Source: Ferruginibacter sp. (GTDB lineage Bacteria > Bacteroidota > Bacteroidia > Chitinophagales > Chitinophagaceae). Taken from it: 64,000 bases of DNA. The translations under genes were made by a program, and so were the position numbers. The stretch lies in NCBI GenBank assembly GCA_017983695.1, contig JAGOAX010000008.1, positions 62,001-126,000 of the forward strand. Direction: 5' to 3'. The notes beneath the pieces are model-generated. The model saw only the letters and a program-made list of their open reading frames with translations, made no database searches and was not told the origin of the DNA. The stretch's first letter is position 1; the number at the start of each line of letters is the position of its first letter. Below, one piece after another: positions 18,145-27,290 of the stretch.

Positions 18145-18870
18145 ATGTTAAGATGTTTTTTTATTTTATTTACCTGTTTACTATTTGCTACAGCTGCAAA
18201 TGCCCAAACTGTAAAAAAAGCTATCCCGTTTTATAAAAGCGGTTTAATATACAGGGATAAAGGAATGTTTCTTGAGGCGATAGGTTCTTTTAAAAAAGCT
18301 ATAGCCCTGGATAAAAAATACGATTCTGCCTACCTGGAACTTGGCGGCATTTTTTTAAAAATAAATATGGCTGATAGTGCCATTGCGCTGCTTAAAAAGG
18401 CAGTAAAAATAAAACCGGGCTTTACAGCAGGTCATTTTACTTTAGGAATTATTTACAGAGATTATAAAAGAATTTCGGGAGAAGCTATTGTGCATTTTTT
18501 AAACGCATTAAAACTTGACAGTACCAACAAGGTAACATTATACAGCATTGCATGGTGTAATAATGACAAAGGAAATTATGCCGAGGCCGTGAAGTATGCT
18601 ATAAAAGCTCTTGAAATTGATAATAATTACCGGCCTGGGTACAACGAACTGGCACATGCCTACCGTAACCTGAAAGCATACCAGGAAGCTATAGATCAGT
18701 TTAAAAAAAACCTGGCAATTTCTGTTACCGACCAACCTTTGTACTACAGCGCTCTATGTTACCTGGAGTTAAAAGATAAAGCAGGCGCAGAAAAAATGTA
18801 TGAAGAGTTAAAAAAAATAAACGCAAAATCTGCTGAAGGATTGCGCAAAAAGATTGACGCGGCACAATAA
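18145..18870 (+). CDS. Exported TPR-repeat protein
   Basis: A 241-residue protein with a signal peptide (ends near ANAQ, residue 20) and about five tetratricopeptide repeats, seen as the spaced A-(8)-A/Y-(6)-P/Y pattern in units such as GLIYRDKGMFLEAIGSFKKA, YLELGGIF, TLGIIY and YNELAHAYRNLKAYQEAI. TPR arrays mediate protein-protein contacts in the periplasm; the partner is not known. It stands alone between a divergent small protein gene and the convergent GT25 gene, whose stop is 2 bases away. A second, larger TPR protein lies at 24317-25447 but they are not adjacent. Confidence 0.88.
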   Translation: MLRCFFILFTCLLFATAANAQTVKKAIPFYKSGLIYRDKGMFLEAIGSFKKAIALDKKYDSAYLELGGIFLKINMADSAIALLKKAVKIKPGFTAGHFTLGIIYRDYKRISGEAIVHFLNALKLDSTNKVTLYSIAWCNNDKGNYAEAVKYAIKALEIDNNYRPGYNELAHAYRNLKAYQEAIDQFKKNLAISVTDQPLYYSALCYLELKDKAGAEKMYEELKKINAKSAEGLRKKIDAAQ

Positions 18871-18872
18871 CT

Positions 18873-19643
18873 TTATTGTATCTCTGATACAAAGGCGGCG
18901 TTGTGAAATATTTCCTGATCAAAAAATTTTGGCTCCGTTACAAACGCTTCCAGTTCTCCTTTCATAATTGTTGACGATAACAGGTCATCTGCCCGGTATA
19001 CCACCGGCGTTTGTGCAGCCAGTAATTTTTTTGCTGCCTGCAGCGTTACTGCATAAGCATGAGTACAATCGTGAAAACCTGCTTTTTTTAAATGTAAGCT
19101 GTGGGGTTTTGGTAAAAGATTGTTCACCATTTTGTAAGTCCATTTCATCAGGCCAAGCCTGCTTAAAATTTTATACAACATTTGTTTGCGCTTTAATGCC
19201 GCAGTTACATTTTCGTGTTTTAAATAGCCTAAATATACCAGCTCCCAATTGTCAGGTAATTCATTCAATGCAGTTGGCAGCTGAGGAAGATTATTGTAGA
19301 GGGGTAAAATATCATCTTCCAGTATCAGCACTTTTTGCCAGTTATGCTTCACCATTTCTTCATATACCATCCGGTGAGAAAGAGAGCAGGCTATTTCGCC
19401 CAGGTTAAGTGCTTTCCCCTGGCGCTGAAGTTTTTGAGCCATTTGCTCATCGTAAGTACCATCTGTTTTTACTGTGTTATAATCAAGCTTCAGTTTATCT
19501 GCACCCCAAAAAAATTCAAAAGATAATCCTTCCAAATGTTTTTCCAGTTGCTTATGCCGATCTGTAAAACGGGGCACAGACACAACAAATACCTTGTCAA
19601 AGTATTGCTGCAACAAATTATTTATGTCGACATTAATTTTCAA
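18873..19643 (-). CDS. Glycosyltransferase family 25 (LOS-type)
   Basis: A 256-residue glycosyltransferase, probably adding a hexose to surface glycan or LPS. GT25 motifs: FDKVFVVSVPRFTDRHKQLEKHL at the N terminus, the EFFWGADK segment, LGEIACSLSHRMVYEEMV, and VLILEDDILPL (acidic metal-binding site). The C-terminal HDCTHAYAVTLQAAKKLL is also typical. The start overlaps the FkbM gene stop by 11 bases, so the two are translated together. The divergent methyltransferase/GT4 pair next door suggests one surface-glycan group. Confidence 0.9.
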   Translation of the reverse strand: MKINVDINNLLQQYFDKVFVVSVPRFTDRHKQLEKHLEGLSFEFFWGADKLKLDYNTVKTDGTYDEQMAQKLQRQGKALNLGEIACSLSHRMVYEEMVKHNWQKVLILEDDILPLYNNLPQLPTALNELPDNWELVYLGYLKHENVTAALKRKQMLYKILSRLGLMKWTYKMVNNLLPKPHSLHLKKAGFHDCTHAYAVTLQAAKKLLAAQTPVVYRADDLLSSTIMKGELEAFVTEPKFFDQEIFHNAAFVSEIQ

Positions 19644-20373
19644 GAGACAAATTGGTGAAAATAATATTTTCGCCTTTAATATTAAATGAAAAATTGTATT
19701 TGTTTACTGCAGCAAATACAGCCCTGGAGCAACCGGGTTTCATTGCATCATGTAATTCAATAATAATAACTTTTGTTTTGGGTATCCAGTTTTCAAAACT
19801 GGCAGAAAAAACTTCTTTCTCCGAGCCTTCAATATCTAATTTTAAAATATCAATACAGCTCCATTTCATTTTTTCCATTATTGCAGTAATACTAAGGGCC
19901 TCTAAAGTGTCGGTTCCGGAAGTATTGGTTTCCTCAATAGTAAAAGCATTATTGCCGGCTGTTGTATTAGTGATTTTTAGATGAGCACTCTTGTTCCAGA
20001 TGCCTGCCTTTATCGCTGAGATATTTGAATAGTGTTTTATATTATCACTCAAAACATTGAAATTATCATCATCCGGTTCAATAGATACAATATTCGCCCT
20101 TGGATATTTTGTGGCAAAATAACAAGCAGTTAGTCCAATATTACCGCCACCATCAATAATATTTTTGGGCAAAAAATTTAAAGGTACATTATAGGTTTGT
20201 TGTAAAATCACTTCTTCAAAAGTGGCATAATCATAAGGATTATTGCGCATTTTAAAAGGGTGCTGTAAGCCATTCACTTTTATCCTTTCAAGTTTTTTTG
20301 TTTTTAGCTTAATATAAACAGCCAGTGCTGCTTTAAAACCTAAATGCTTTTTTAGTGTAGAAAATCTTGACAT
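19633..20373 (-). CDS. FkbM-family methyltransferase
   Basis: S-adenosylmethionine-dependent O-methyltransferase of 246 residues. The SAM-binding motif I is IIDGGGNIGLTACYFA, followed by VSIEPDDDNF (acidic loop binding ribose) and later DILKLDIEGSEKEVF, the FkbM signature. Such enzymes commonly methylate sugars in bacterial glycans, in keeping with the overlapping downstream GT25 gene. It is shorter at the N terminus than some relatives but all core motifs are present. It is divergent from the methyltransferase at 20444. Confidence 0.9.
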   Translation of the reverse strand: MSRFSTLKKHLGFKAALAVYIKLKTKKLERIKVNGLQHPFKMRNNPYDYATFEEVILQQTYNVPLNFLPKNIIDGGGNIGLTACYFATKYPRANIVSIEPDDDNFNVLSDNIKHYSNISAIKAGIWNKSAHLKITNTTAGNNAFTIEETNTSGTDTLEALSITAIMEKMKWSCIDILKLDIEGSEKEVFSASFENWIPKTKVIIIELHDAMKPGCSRAVFAAVNKYNFSFNIKGENIIFTNLSLEN

Positions 20374-20443
20374 GTTGTTTTTAAAAACCCTATTTTTATT
20401 AACGAAGCTACAATTTGTGAAACTGTTTTAAAAATAATCATTT

Positions 20444-21151
20444 ATGCGTCAGGAAATGCCCCGGCTAAAAGGTGTGGCTATAAAGAAAAAATCGCCGGAC
20501 TATATTCACTTGTATTTTTTAATGCAGGATATAAAAGAAGCGCTAAACAACCATGCCAAAGGCAGCCTGCTCGACTTAGGCTGCGGTAATAAACCTTATA
20601 AAGAATGGTACGCCCCATTAACAACCGAAAGCACTGGTTGTGATGCTACTCAGAGTACCGAACACGTGGTTGATACGATCTGCTTAGCGACAGCATTGCC
20701 TTATAATAATTCAAATTTTGATACCGTTTTTTCCACTCAGGTTTTAGAACATGTATATGATCATCATAGTATGATAAAAGAGGCTTACCGGGTTTTAAAG
20801 CCCGGAGAAAATATTATTTTAACCGTACCCTTTACCTGGGAATTACATGAAGAACCGTATGATTTTTTCCGAATCAGCAAACATGGATTAAAGGAACTGT
20901 TTGAAGAAGCCGGTTTTGAGATCAGTTATATAAAAGCAAACGGGGGTAAATGGGCGGCCATGTTTCAAATGATGCTTAACACAGTATACTCCACATTTAA
21001 ATACAAAACTGTAAAGGCCAAAATATTAAAAATACTTTTTTTAGAACTTAAGTTTACCTGGCTTATTAACCAGTTTGCCGTTTGGGCCGATAAAAAATAC
21101 CGTGATGATGTGTGGACCCTCAACTATATAGTAGTAGCAAAAAAGGTATAA
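20444..21151 (+). CDS. Class I SAM-dependent methyltransferase (UbiE/type 11)
   Basis: A 235-residue methyltransferase. Motif I is LLDLGCGNKPYKEWY, then CDATQSTEHVVD, then the type 11 motif FDTVFSTQVLEHVYDHHSMIKEAYRVLKPGENIILTVPF. The SAM fold is complete. The C-terminal part carries a hydrophobic, basic segment that may contact the membrane. The substrate is unknown; because the next gene, a glycosyltransferase, begins within the stop codon (TAATG, 1-base overlap), a glycan or lipid-linked sugar is likely. Confidence 0.9.
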   Translation: MRQEMPRLKGVAIKKKSPDYIHLYFLMQDIKEALNNHAKGSLLDLGCGNKPYKEWYAPLTTESTGCDATQSTEHVVDTICLATALPYNNSNFDTVFSTQVLEHVYDHHSMIKEAYRVLKPGENIILTVPFTWELHEEPYDFFRISKHGLKELFEEAGFEISYIKANGGKWAAMFQMMLNTVYSTFKYKTVKAKILKILFLELKFTWLINQFAVWADKKYRDDVWTLNYIVVAKKV

Positions 21152-22275
21152 TGAAATCAGTATTATTTTTCTCTTTAATGAATGGTAGCGCCTGGGGCGG
21201 AAGTGAAGAATTGTGGTATAAAACTTCTTTATGGATGTGTAGTAACGGATACAAAGTAGGTATCTGCTGTTATGACTGGGAAGAGAAAAAAAATAAATTA
21301 CAGGTGTTACAAAATAAAGGTTGTACACTTTACCTGTTGCCCGAAAAAAAAGTATTAAAAAGCTTTTTAGGTAAATGGAAACTAAAGGCGGCTATAAAAA
21401 ATATCCCTTTTGAAAAATTTGATTTTGTTTTGGTAAACCAGGGCGGATGGGAAGAAATAATACATGGGCCTTTTAAAAGATTACATGCAAGGCTGAATAA
21501 ATATGCAATTTGTTACCACAATTACAACAGCAACGCTAAATTATCGGTTAGCAAACAACATCTTTTACAACAATGGATAAATAAAGCTGCTGGTAATATT
21601 GCACTGGCTGGTAAAATTCTTGAAGTACTTAAAACAAATTTTGATATTACCGTACCCAACCAGATTGTTTACTATAACCCCATTACATTTCAACCACCGG
21701 TATTAAAAATAAATTACCCTTTATTAGAAAATAATAATTATTTATGGGTAATGCTTGCCGAACTGGATATTTACCGTAAAGCACAGGATGTATTGATTGA
21801 AACTTTAGCAACAGAAAAATGGAAGAGTAGAAACTGGGTTTTACACCTTTATGGAAAAGGAAAAGATGAAGCTTTTTTAAAAAAACTTATTGAGGACCGT
21901 GGTTTACAGGATAAGATAATTTTACAGGGCTTTACAGACAATGTTCAAAAAGTACTGAGTGATTGTCACTTTCTTTTTCAAATTACACATATTGATGCAA
22001 TGCCGATAAGTGTTGTGGAAGCAATGGCTGTGGCAAGGCCATGTATTGTTAGTAATGTTGGGGATATGACCAAGTGGATATCGCATGGTATTAATGGATT
22101 TGTTTGTGAAAGACCTACGATAGAAAATATTGATGCTGTTTTAGAAGAATGCTGGCAGCAAAAAGACAATTGGGGAGATTTTGGTGAACATGCTTATCAA
22201 TGTTTCATTCAAAAATATCCACAGCCATATGAAGAAAAAATGGCTGCGCTACTGACAGCATATTACCACAAATAA
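21151..22275 (+). CDS. Glycosyltransferase family 4 (GT-B)
   Basis: Retaining GT-B glycosyltransferase of 374 residues. The start is the ATG at 21151, which overlaps the methyltransferase stop. The N-terminal domain has NGSAWGGSEELWYKT (glycine loop for acceptor binding). The C-terminal donor domain carries LHLYGKGKDEAFL, IILQGFTDNVQKVLSDCHFLF and the E-x7-E-like AMPISVVEAMAVARPCIVSNVGDM. No membrane segment. A sharp bidirectional terminator follows at once. With its partner it probably builds or decorates a surface polysaccharide. Confidence 0.9.
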   Translation: MKSVLFFSLMNGSAWGGSEELWYKTSLWMCSNGYKVGICCYDWEEKKNKLQVLQNKGCTLYLLPEKKVLKSFLGKWKLKAAIKNIPFEKFDFVLVNQGGWEEIIHGPFKRLHARLNKYAICYHNYNSNAKLSVSKQHLLQQWINKAAGNIALAGKILEVLKTNFDITVPNQIVYYNPITFQPPVLKINYPLLENNNYLWVMLAELDIYRKAQDVLIETLATEKWKSRNWVLHLYGKGKDEAFLKKLIEDRGLQDKIILQGFTDNVQKVLSDCHFLFQITHIDAMPISVVEAMAVARPCIVSNVGDMTKWISHGINGFVCERPTIENIDAVLEECWQQKDNWGDFGEHAYQCFIQKYPQPYEEKMAALLTAYYHK

Positions 22276-22304
22276 AAATCCTCCGTTTTTATACGGAGGA
22301 TTTT
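22275..22304. terminator. Bidirectional intrinsic terminator
   Basis: A 12-bp perfect stem (22275-22286 with 22293-22304, AAAATCCTCCGT) with a 6-base loop and T tracts on both strands. It separates the convergent GT4 and typA genes. Confidence 0.9.
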
Positions 22305-22321
22305 ACTATATGACATATAAA

Positions 22322-24133
22322 TTAAGCCGGTTCGCTCTTCATTTGTTTAGATACTCTTGAACGTTCGTTCTCATCCAGTATCACTTTACGCATACGAATA
22401 CTTTTTGGCGTTACTTCAATACACTCATCCTGCTGAATGTACTCCATGCACTCTTCCAAAGTCATCATAATTTTAGGAGCTGCTTTGCTGGCATCATCAC
22501 TACCGCTGGCACGGTGGTTGGTCAATTTTTTAGGTTCTGTTGCATTTACATTTAAATCACCTGGCTTAATATGTTCGGCAATAATCTGGCCTGCATACAC
22601 CTCATCACCCGGGTCAACAAAAAACCTTCCTCTATCCTGTAATTTATCAATAGAATAGCCAGTTGTTCTTTCGGTATTTTTAGATAACAATACACCATTG
22701 CTTCTTCCAGGAATTACACCTTTCCAAGGGCGGTATTCAATAAACCGATGTGCCATTACTGCTTCTCCGGCTGTGCCAGTTAGCATGGTACTACGTAAAC
22801 CTATTAAACCCCTTGATGGAATTTCAAATTCCAAATGCTGCATTTCGCCTTTGCTTTCCATAATGGTCATTTCACCCTTGCGCTGTGTAACCAGGTCAAT
22901 TACTTTACCACTAAATTCAGCAGGTACATCTACTACTAAATTCTCATAAGGTTCATTTCTTTTACCATCAATTTCTTTCACCAATACTTGTGGGTTACCT
23001 ACAGTTAATTCAAACCCCTCCCTTCGCATGGTTTCTATTAATATACCTAAGTGTAAAATACCACGGCCGTATACTAAAAAGCTATCTGCACTATCTGAAT
23101 CTTCTACACGAAGCGCCAGATTTTTTTCTGTTTCTTTCATCAATCTGTCACGCAAATGGCGACTTGTAACAAACTTACCTTCTCTTCCAAAGAATGGAGA
23201 GTTGTTAATACTGAACATCATGCTCATCGTAGGTTCATCCACACTAATTACAGGCAATGCTTCAGGAAATTCTGCATCGCAGATAGTATCACCAATATTA
23301 AATTCATCTAAACCAACTATTGCACAAATATCACCTGCACTTACTTCAGTAGCTTTCTTTTTACCCAATGCTTCAAAAGTGTACAGTTCCTTTACTTTCA
23401 TTTTCTTTATACCGCCATCAGCCTGCACCAATGCAATTTGTTGTCCTTCTCTTACAGTACCACGGGCAACTTTACCTACTGCTATCCTTCCTAAAAAAGA
23501 AGAATAATCCAATGAAGTAATTTGCATTTGCGTAGTCCCTTCATTGATTTTAGGCTCTGGCACATGCTCTAAAATAGCATCCAGTAAAGGGAAAATATTA
23601 TCAATTTCGGTTAATGATGTGTTCATCCAGCCATTTTTACTGCTGCCATAAATAGTAGGAAAATCCAATTGCTCTTCAGTTGCATCAAGGTTAAAGAATA
23701 ATTCAAAAACTGCATCATGCACTTCATCAGGACGACAGTTTGGCTTATCAACTTTATTAATAACGACAATAGGATGTAACCCTAAATGCAACGCTTTTTG
23801 TAATACAAAACGGGTTTGGGGCATCGGGCCTTCAAAAGCATCTACTAATAACAACACACCATCAGCCATTTTCAATACTCTTTCTACCTCACCTCCAAAG
23901 TCACTATGGCCCGGAGTATCGATCACATTAATTTTAACGCCTTTATAAGTTACAGATACGTTTTTACTGAAAATGGTAATTCCTCTCTCTCTTTCAAGGT
24001 CATTATTATCCATTATTAACTCACCAGTTTCCTGGTTATCACGAAAGATATTGGTGCTGTGCAGAATCTTGTCTACCAGCGTTGTTTTGCCATGATCTAC
24101 GTGGGCAATAATGGCGATGTTACGAATATTCAT
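22322..24133 (-). CDS. typA: Ribosome-associated translational GTPase TypA/BipA
   Basis: GTPase of the elongation-factor family that binds the ribosome and helps large-subunit assembly, notably in cold or stress. The 603-residue length is normal. G motifs: AHVDHGKTTLVDKIL (P-loop), RERGITIFSKN (switch I), DTPGHSDFGGEVER (switch II) and VINKVDKPNCRP (NKxD). EF-G-like domains III and V and the BipA-specific C-terminal domain follow (for example SRGLIGLRSTMLTGTAG). It is monocistronic, with a terminator 17 bases after its stop and 183 bases of intergenic DNA before it. Confidence 0.97.
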   Translation of the reverse strand: MNIRNIAIIAHVDHGKTTLVDKILHSTNIFRDNQETGELIMDNNDLERERGITIFSKNVSVTYKGVKINVIDTPGHSDFGGEVERVLKMADGVLLLVDAFEGPMPQTRFVLQKALHLGLHPIVVINKVDKPNCRPDEVHDAVFELFFNLDATEEQLDFPTIYGSSKNGWMNTSLTEIDNIFPLLDAILEHVPEPKINEGTTQMQITSLDYSSFLGRIAVGKVARGTVREGQQIALVQADGGIKKMKVKELYTFEALGKKKATEVSAGDICAIVGLDEFNIGDTICDAEFPEALPVISVDEPTMSMMFSINNSPFFGREGKFVTSRHLRDRLMKETEKNLALRVEDSDSADSFLVYGRGILHLGILIETMRREGFELTVGNPQVLVKEIDGKRNEPYENLVVDVPAEFSGKVIDLVTQRKGEMTIMESKGEMQHLEFEIPSRGLIGLRSTMLTGTAGEAVMAHRFIEYRPWKGVIPGRSNGVLLSKNTERTTGYSIDKLQDRGRFFVDPGDEVYAGQIIAEHIKPGDLNVNATEPKKLTNHRASGSDDASKAAPKIMMTLEECMEYIQQDECIEVTPKSIRMRKVILDENERSRVSKQMKSEPA

Positions 24134-24316
24134 TGTCTAAATTGCACAGGTAAAGTATTGAAAACCAACAAGGTTATGTTTTTTACCTATTTTTTTTGAG
24201 GTGCAAAGGTAGGTCATTTAACCGGGCTTTCCGCATTAAATTACAATGAAATTCAGTGTAAGTGGGTATTTTTATTTCATGGTCTTTAATTTAATTTTAT
24301 CCTTAAATCATAGCAT

Positions 24317-25447
24317 ATGAAACAGTTTTTGCTCCTTTTACTAGCTGTTATATTATTCCTTAATCATACAGATGCCCAGGGTACTGCTACAGACTGGTAT
24401 AATAAAGGTATTAAGCTAAATGATTCGGCCAGACATACAGCTGCAATTACGGCATACGAAAGAGCTATTGCACTCGATGCAAATTATTCAGATGCCTACT
24501 ATCGGCTTGGCTGGACTTATAACGAGCTGGCTGTTTATGATAAAGCCATTGAAAAATTAATTAAAGCATTGGATATAAAAAAAGATGACGCTTTTTCTAT
24601 GCAGGAACTCGGTTATGCCTACAACAAAAAAGGTAATTACATAGAGGCACTTAATTATTTAAACAAAGCTATTTATCAAAAACCTGATTATGCACGTGCT
24701 TATAAACAATTGGGTGATGCTTATGGTGGACTGAAAAGAAATACAGAAGCTATTACTGCATATGAAAAAGCCTATTCCCTGAATAGTAAAGATGAGGGCG
24801 CCTGTTATGAGGCCGGCTACTTATATAATGCAACTGAAAAATACGAGCTTGCCATATCATGGTTAAACAAAGCGGTAGCAATAAAACCTACTGTATCTGC
24901 ATATAACGAAATTGGCTTTGCCAATTATAAACTTTTAAAAAATGATGAAGCATTTGCCGGATATAAAAATGCATTATTGATAAATCCCCAAAATGGAACT
25001 GCTTATAAAGGCATGGGTGATGTGTACCGAAGGAATTTTAAACCTGCTAAAACCGCAGAAGCAATAGAACAATATAGAAATGCAGTTAAGTACAATTCCA
25101 AAAGCTCGGGTTCGTATTTTGGATTGGGCTGGTGCTATAATGAAACACAGAAGTATGACAGCGCAATAGCAAATCTTAAAAAAGCAAGTGAGCTGGATCC
25201 AAAGTTAACCGCAGCTTTTACCGAACTGGGATATGCTCAATACATGAAGGGATACTATAGTGATGCATTGTACACATTTAACAAAGGCTTGTATATTGAT
25301 ACAAAAGCTACGCTGCCGCGTTATTACAAAGGGTTGGTTTATGTTGCACAAAAAGACAAAACAAATGCAATGTACATGTATAACGATCTAAAACCTTTGG
25401 ATAACAGCCTTGCAGAAAAATTACTGCTTAAAATAAATGCGTTATAA
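24317..25447 (+). CDS. Exported TPR-repeat protein
   Basis: A 376-residue protein with signal peptide MKQFLLLLLAVILFLNHTDA and about nine consecutive tetratricopeptide repeats filling the rest. Repeat units are easy to see: DAYYRLGWTYNELAVYDKAI, SMQELGYAYNKKGNYIEALN, AYKQLGDAYGGLKRNTEAI, TELGYAQYMKGYYSDALYTF. It is likely a periplasmic or surface scaffold. No enzymatic domain is present. Upstream 183 bases separate it from divergent typA; mgsA follows after 115 bases with its own promoter-like box, so it is probably transcribed alone. Confidence 0.9.
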   Translation: MKQFLLLLLAVILFLNHTDAQGTATDWYNKGIKLNDSARHTAAITAYERAIALDANYSDAYYRLGWTYNELAVYDKAIEKLIKALDIKKDDAFSMQELGYAYNKKGNYIEALNYLNKAIYQKPDYARAYKQLGDAYGGLKRNTEAITAYEKAYSLNSKDEGACYEAGYLYNATEKYELAISWLNKAVAIKPTVSAYNEIGFANYKLLKNDEAFAGYKNALLINPQNGTAYKGMGDVYRRNFKPAKTAEAIEQYRNAVKYNSKSSGSYFGLGWCYNETQKYDSAIANLKKASELDPKLTAAFTELGYAQYMKGYYSDALYTFNKGLYIDTKATLPRYYKGLVYVAQKDKTNAMYMYNDLKPLDNSLAEKLLLKINAL

Positions 25448-25497
25448 CAAATGATGCAGTGTACCGTTTTATAATTACATGATTTTATTATTAAGAT

Positions 25498-25505
25498 TAT
25501 CTTTG
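25498..25505 (+). promoter_or_regulatory. Candidate -7 promoter box for mgsA
   Basis: TATCTTTG, an exact TAnnTTTG match, 57 bases before the mgsA ATG. The predicted leader holds a short hairpin (25519-25525 with 25532-25538). No good -33 TTG at standard spacing. Confidence 0.4.
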
Positions 25506-25562
25506 GCATTGAAATCACTGTTGTTTTTTTGAACAACATAATATTTCAGTAAACATTTTTTT

Positions 25563-26021
25563 ATGCCCGAAATAAGAAAAACAAATAAAAGAAAACGGAT
25601 TGCCCTTGTAGCACATGACAATAAAAAAAAGGATCTGATTGAATGGGTGGAGCACAATAAAACTGTTTTGGCCAAACATGAGCTAGTTGCTACGGGCACA
25701 ACCGGTAAACTAATAGAAGAAAAAATAGACCGTCCTGTAAAAAAATTATTAAGCGGCCCTCTTGGTGGCGATCAACAGATTGGCGCCATGATAGCCGAAG
25801 GAAAGATTGATGTGCTGATCTTTTTTTGGGACCCTATGGAAGCACAACCACACGATAGTGATGTAAAAGCTTTACTAAGACTGGGTGTAACCTGGAATAT
25901 TTTATTAGCCTGCGACAGAGCCACAGCAGATTTTATACTTACTTCCCCATTAATGTATGACGAGTATGAAATTCAGATACCTGATTATAGCAAATACCTT
26001 AAGCGTAAAGTTGTGAGTTGA
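25563..26021 (+). CDS. mgsA: Methylglyoxal synthase
   Basis: Converts dihydroxyacetone phosphate to methylglyoxal and phosphate, a glycolytic bypass used when phosphate is short or sugar-phosphates build up. The 152-residue protein has [16 protein letters not shown] (His18, Asp19), [12 protein letters not shown] (phosphate binding), [12 protein letters not shown] with the catalytic Asp70, [20 protein letters not shown] with His97, and [16 protein letters not shown]. All family motifs are intact. It faces the acyltransferase-like gene convergently, with 11 bases between stops and no clear terminator. Confidence 0.97.
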   Translation: MPEIRKTNKRKRIALVAHDNKKKDLIEWVEHNKTVLAKHELVATGTTGKLIEEKIDRPVKKLLSGPLGGDQQIGAMIAEGKIDVLIFFWDPMEAQPHDSDVKALLRLGVTWNILLACDRATADFILTSPLMYDEYEIQIPDYSKYLKRKVVS

Positions 26022-26032
26022 TAATTGCTGCA

Positions 26033-27190
26033 CTAAACCTTGATGTATATTTTTCGTTTATCTAAAAAATAACCTGCCAGCCAGCAAAGCATCATAAAGG
26101 CAATGGCAAACAATAAAGAGCCAAAGTAAGCACCGGCATGGCTGAATATATTTTTATACAACCATTGATAGTAGCTGGTATTTTCATCTGCCATAAAAAA
26201 ATACAGTAGTATAGCAGCAAGTTCAGATAAGAGATAAATAAATAAAGGGTTGCGGCCGAATACTTCAAAAAAATATGTCCAACGGGTTTTATTTTTATAA
26301 CTGATAATATAAATAAGCGCCGCAAGTATTATACAATCGATCCCGATAGTGAGTACAACAAAAGAGCTGGTCCATAATTTTTTATTTACCGGCAAACTTA
26401 AATCCCAGCTATAAGCTAAAAACAATAAGGCTGCTCCAATGAGCAATAAAACAGTAAGCCCCTTAAAAAAATTCCCTTGTCCTGTTTCATCATTCAGTCG
26501 AACGTTTTGTTGAATATACTTTCCTGCCAGGTAACCGCCTGTAACATTAACTATAGCAGGCAATGTACTTAACAGTCCTTCGGGATCAAAAGCTACACCT
26601 CCATTACCATGATACAAATGCTTTTCTCCCAGTAGCCATTGATCAATACGCATTACTGCATTATCCTGTAGGCCCAAAGGATCCGCAGCATCACACAGTG
26701 TATATAACAGCAACCAATAGGCCAATAAAAAAATTATGCTGATGATAACCGTGGTTTTGGGTTTACAATAATATACAATAAGCGATGCAACACCATAGCA
26801 AAGCGCAATACGTTGCAATACACCAAAAACCCTTGTTTCATCAAATGGAGCAAAAATAAAATCCCCGGCAACATCTCTTTTTACAAAGGGAAACCAATAC
26901 ATCAGGAAGCCTAATAAAAAAATTATACCTGTTCTTTTAAATATCTTCCACAATACCTGGCTTTGAGAAAGTGTTGCCCATTTTGGGATAACAAAACTCA
27001 TGGCATTACCAACAGCAAATAAAAAAGAAGGAAACACCAGGTCGGTTGGGGTAAAGCCATGCCATTGGGCATGGTGCAATGGTGCATAACTGGTATCGCC
27101 ATTGCCCGGGGTATTTACAATTATCATAAAGCATATTGTCATTCCCCTGAACACATCAAGGGCGGTAAAGCGTTGAGCAGCTATCTTCAT
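26033..27190 (-). CDS. Heparan-alpha-glucosaminide N-acetyltransferase-like membrane protein
   Basis: Polytopic inner-membrane protein of 385 residues with about ten hydrophobic segments. The N terminus reads RFTALDVFRGMTICFMIIVNTPG, and HHAQWHGFTPTDLVFPSFLFAVGNAMSF follows, the signature of the NagX/HGSNAT (DUF5009) group of transmembrane acyltransferases. In animals HGSNAT moves acetyl from cytosolic acetyl-CoA to glucosamine; in bacteria the acceptor is unproven, possibly amino sugars such as glucosamine. I start at the ATG at 27190; a TTG two codons earlier is less likely. It is divergent from uvrB. Confidence 0.9.
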   Translation of the reverse strand: MKIAAQRFTALDVFRGMTICFMIIVNTPGNGDTSYAPLHHAQWHGFTPTDLVFPSFLFAVGNAMSFVIPKWATLSQSQVLWKIFKRTGIIFLLGFLMYWFPFVKRDVAGDFIFAPFDETRVFGVLQRIALCYGVASLIVYYCKPKTTVIISIIFLLAYWLLLYTLCDAADPLGLQDNAVMRIDQWLLGEKHLYHGNGGVAFDPEGLLSTLPAIVNVTGGYLAGKYIQQNVRLNDETGQGNFFKGLTVLLLIGAALLFLAYSWDLSLPVNKKLWTSSFVVLTIGIDCIILAALIYIISYKNKTRWTYFFEVFGRNPLFIYLLSELAAILLYFFMADENTSYYQWLYKNIFSHAGAYFGSLLFAIAFMMLCWLAGYFLDKRKIYIKV

Positions 27191-27290
27191 AAGCAATTAT
27201 TGTAAGCTACAAAATAACCAATTTTAAACAACTGCACATTTTAACCGGATAGATTAATTAAATTTGTTGTTGCTGTATTGCAAAAAATTT

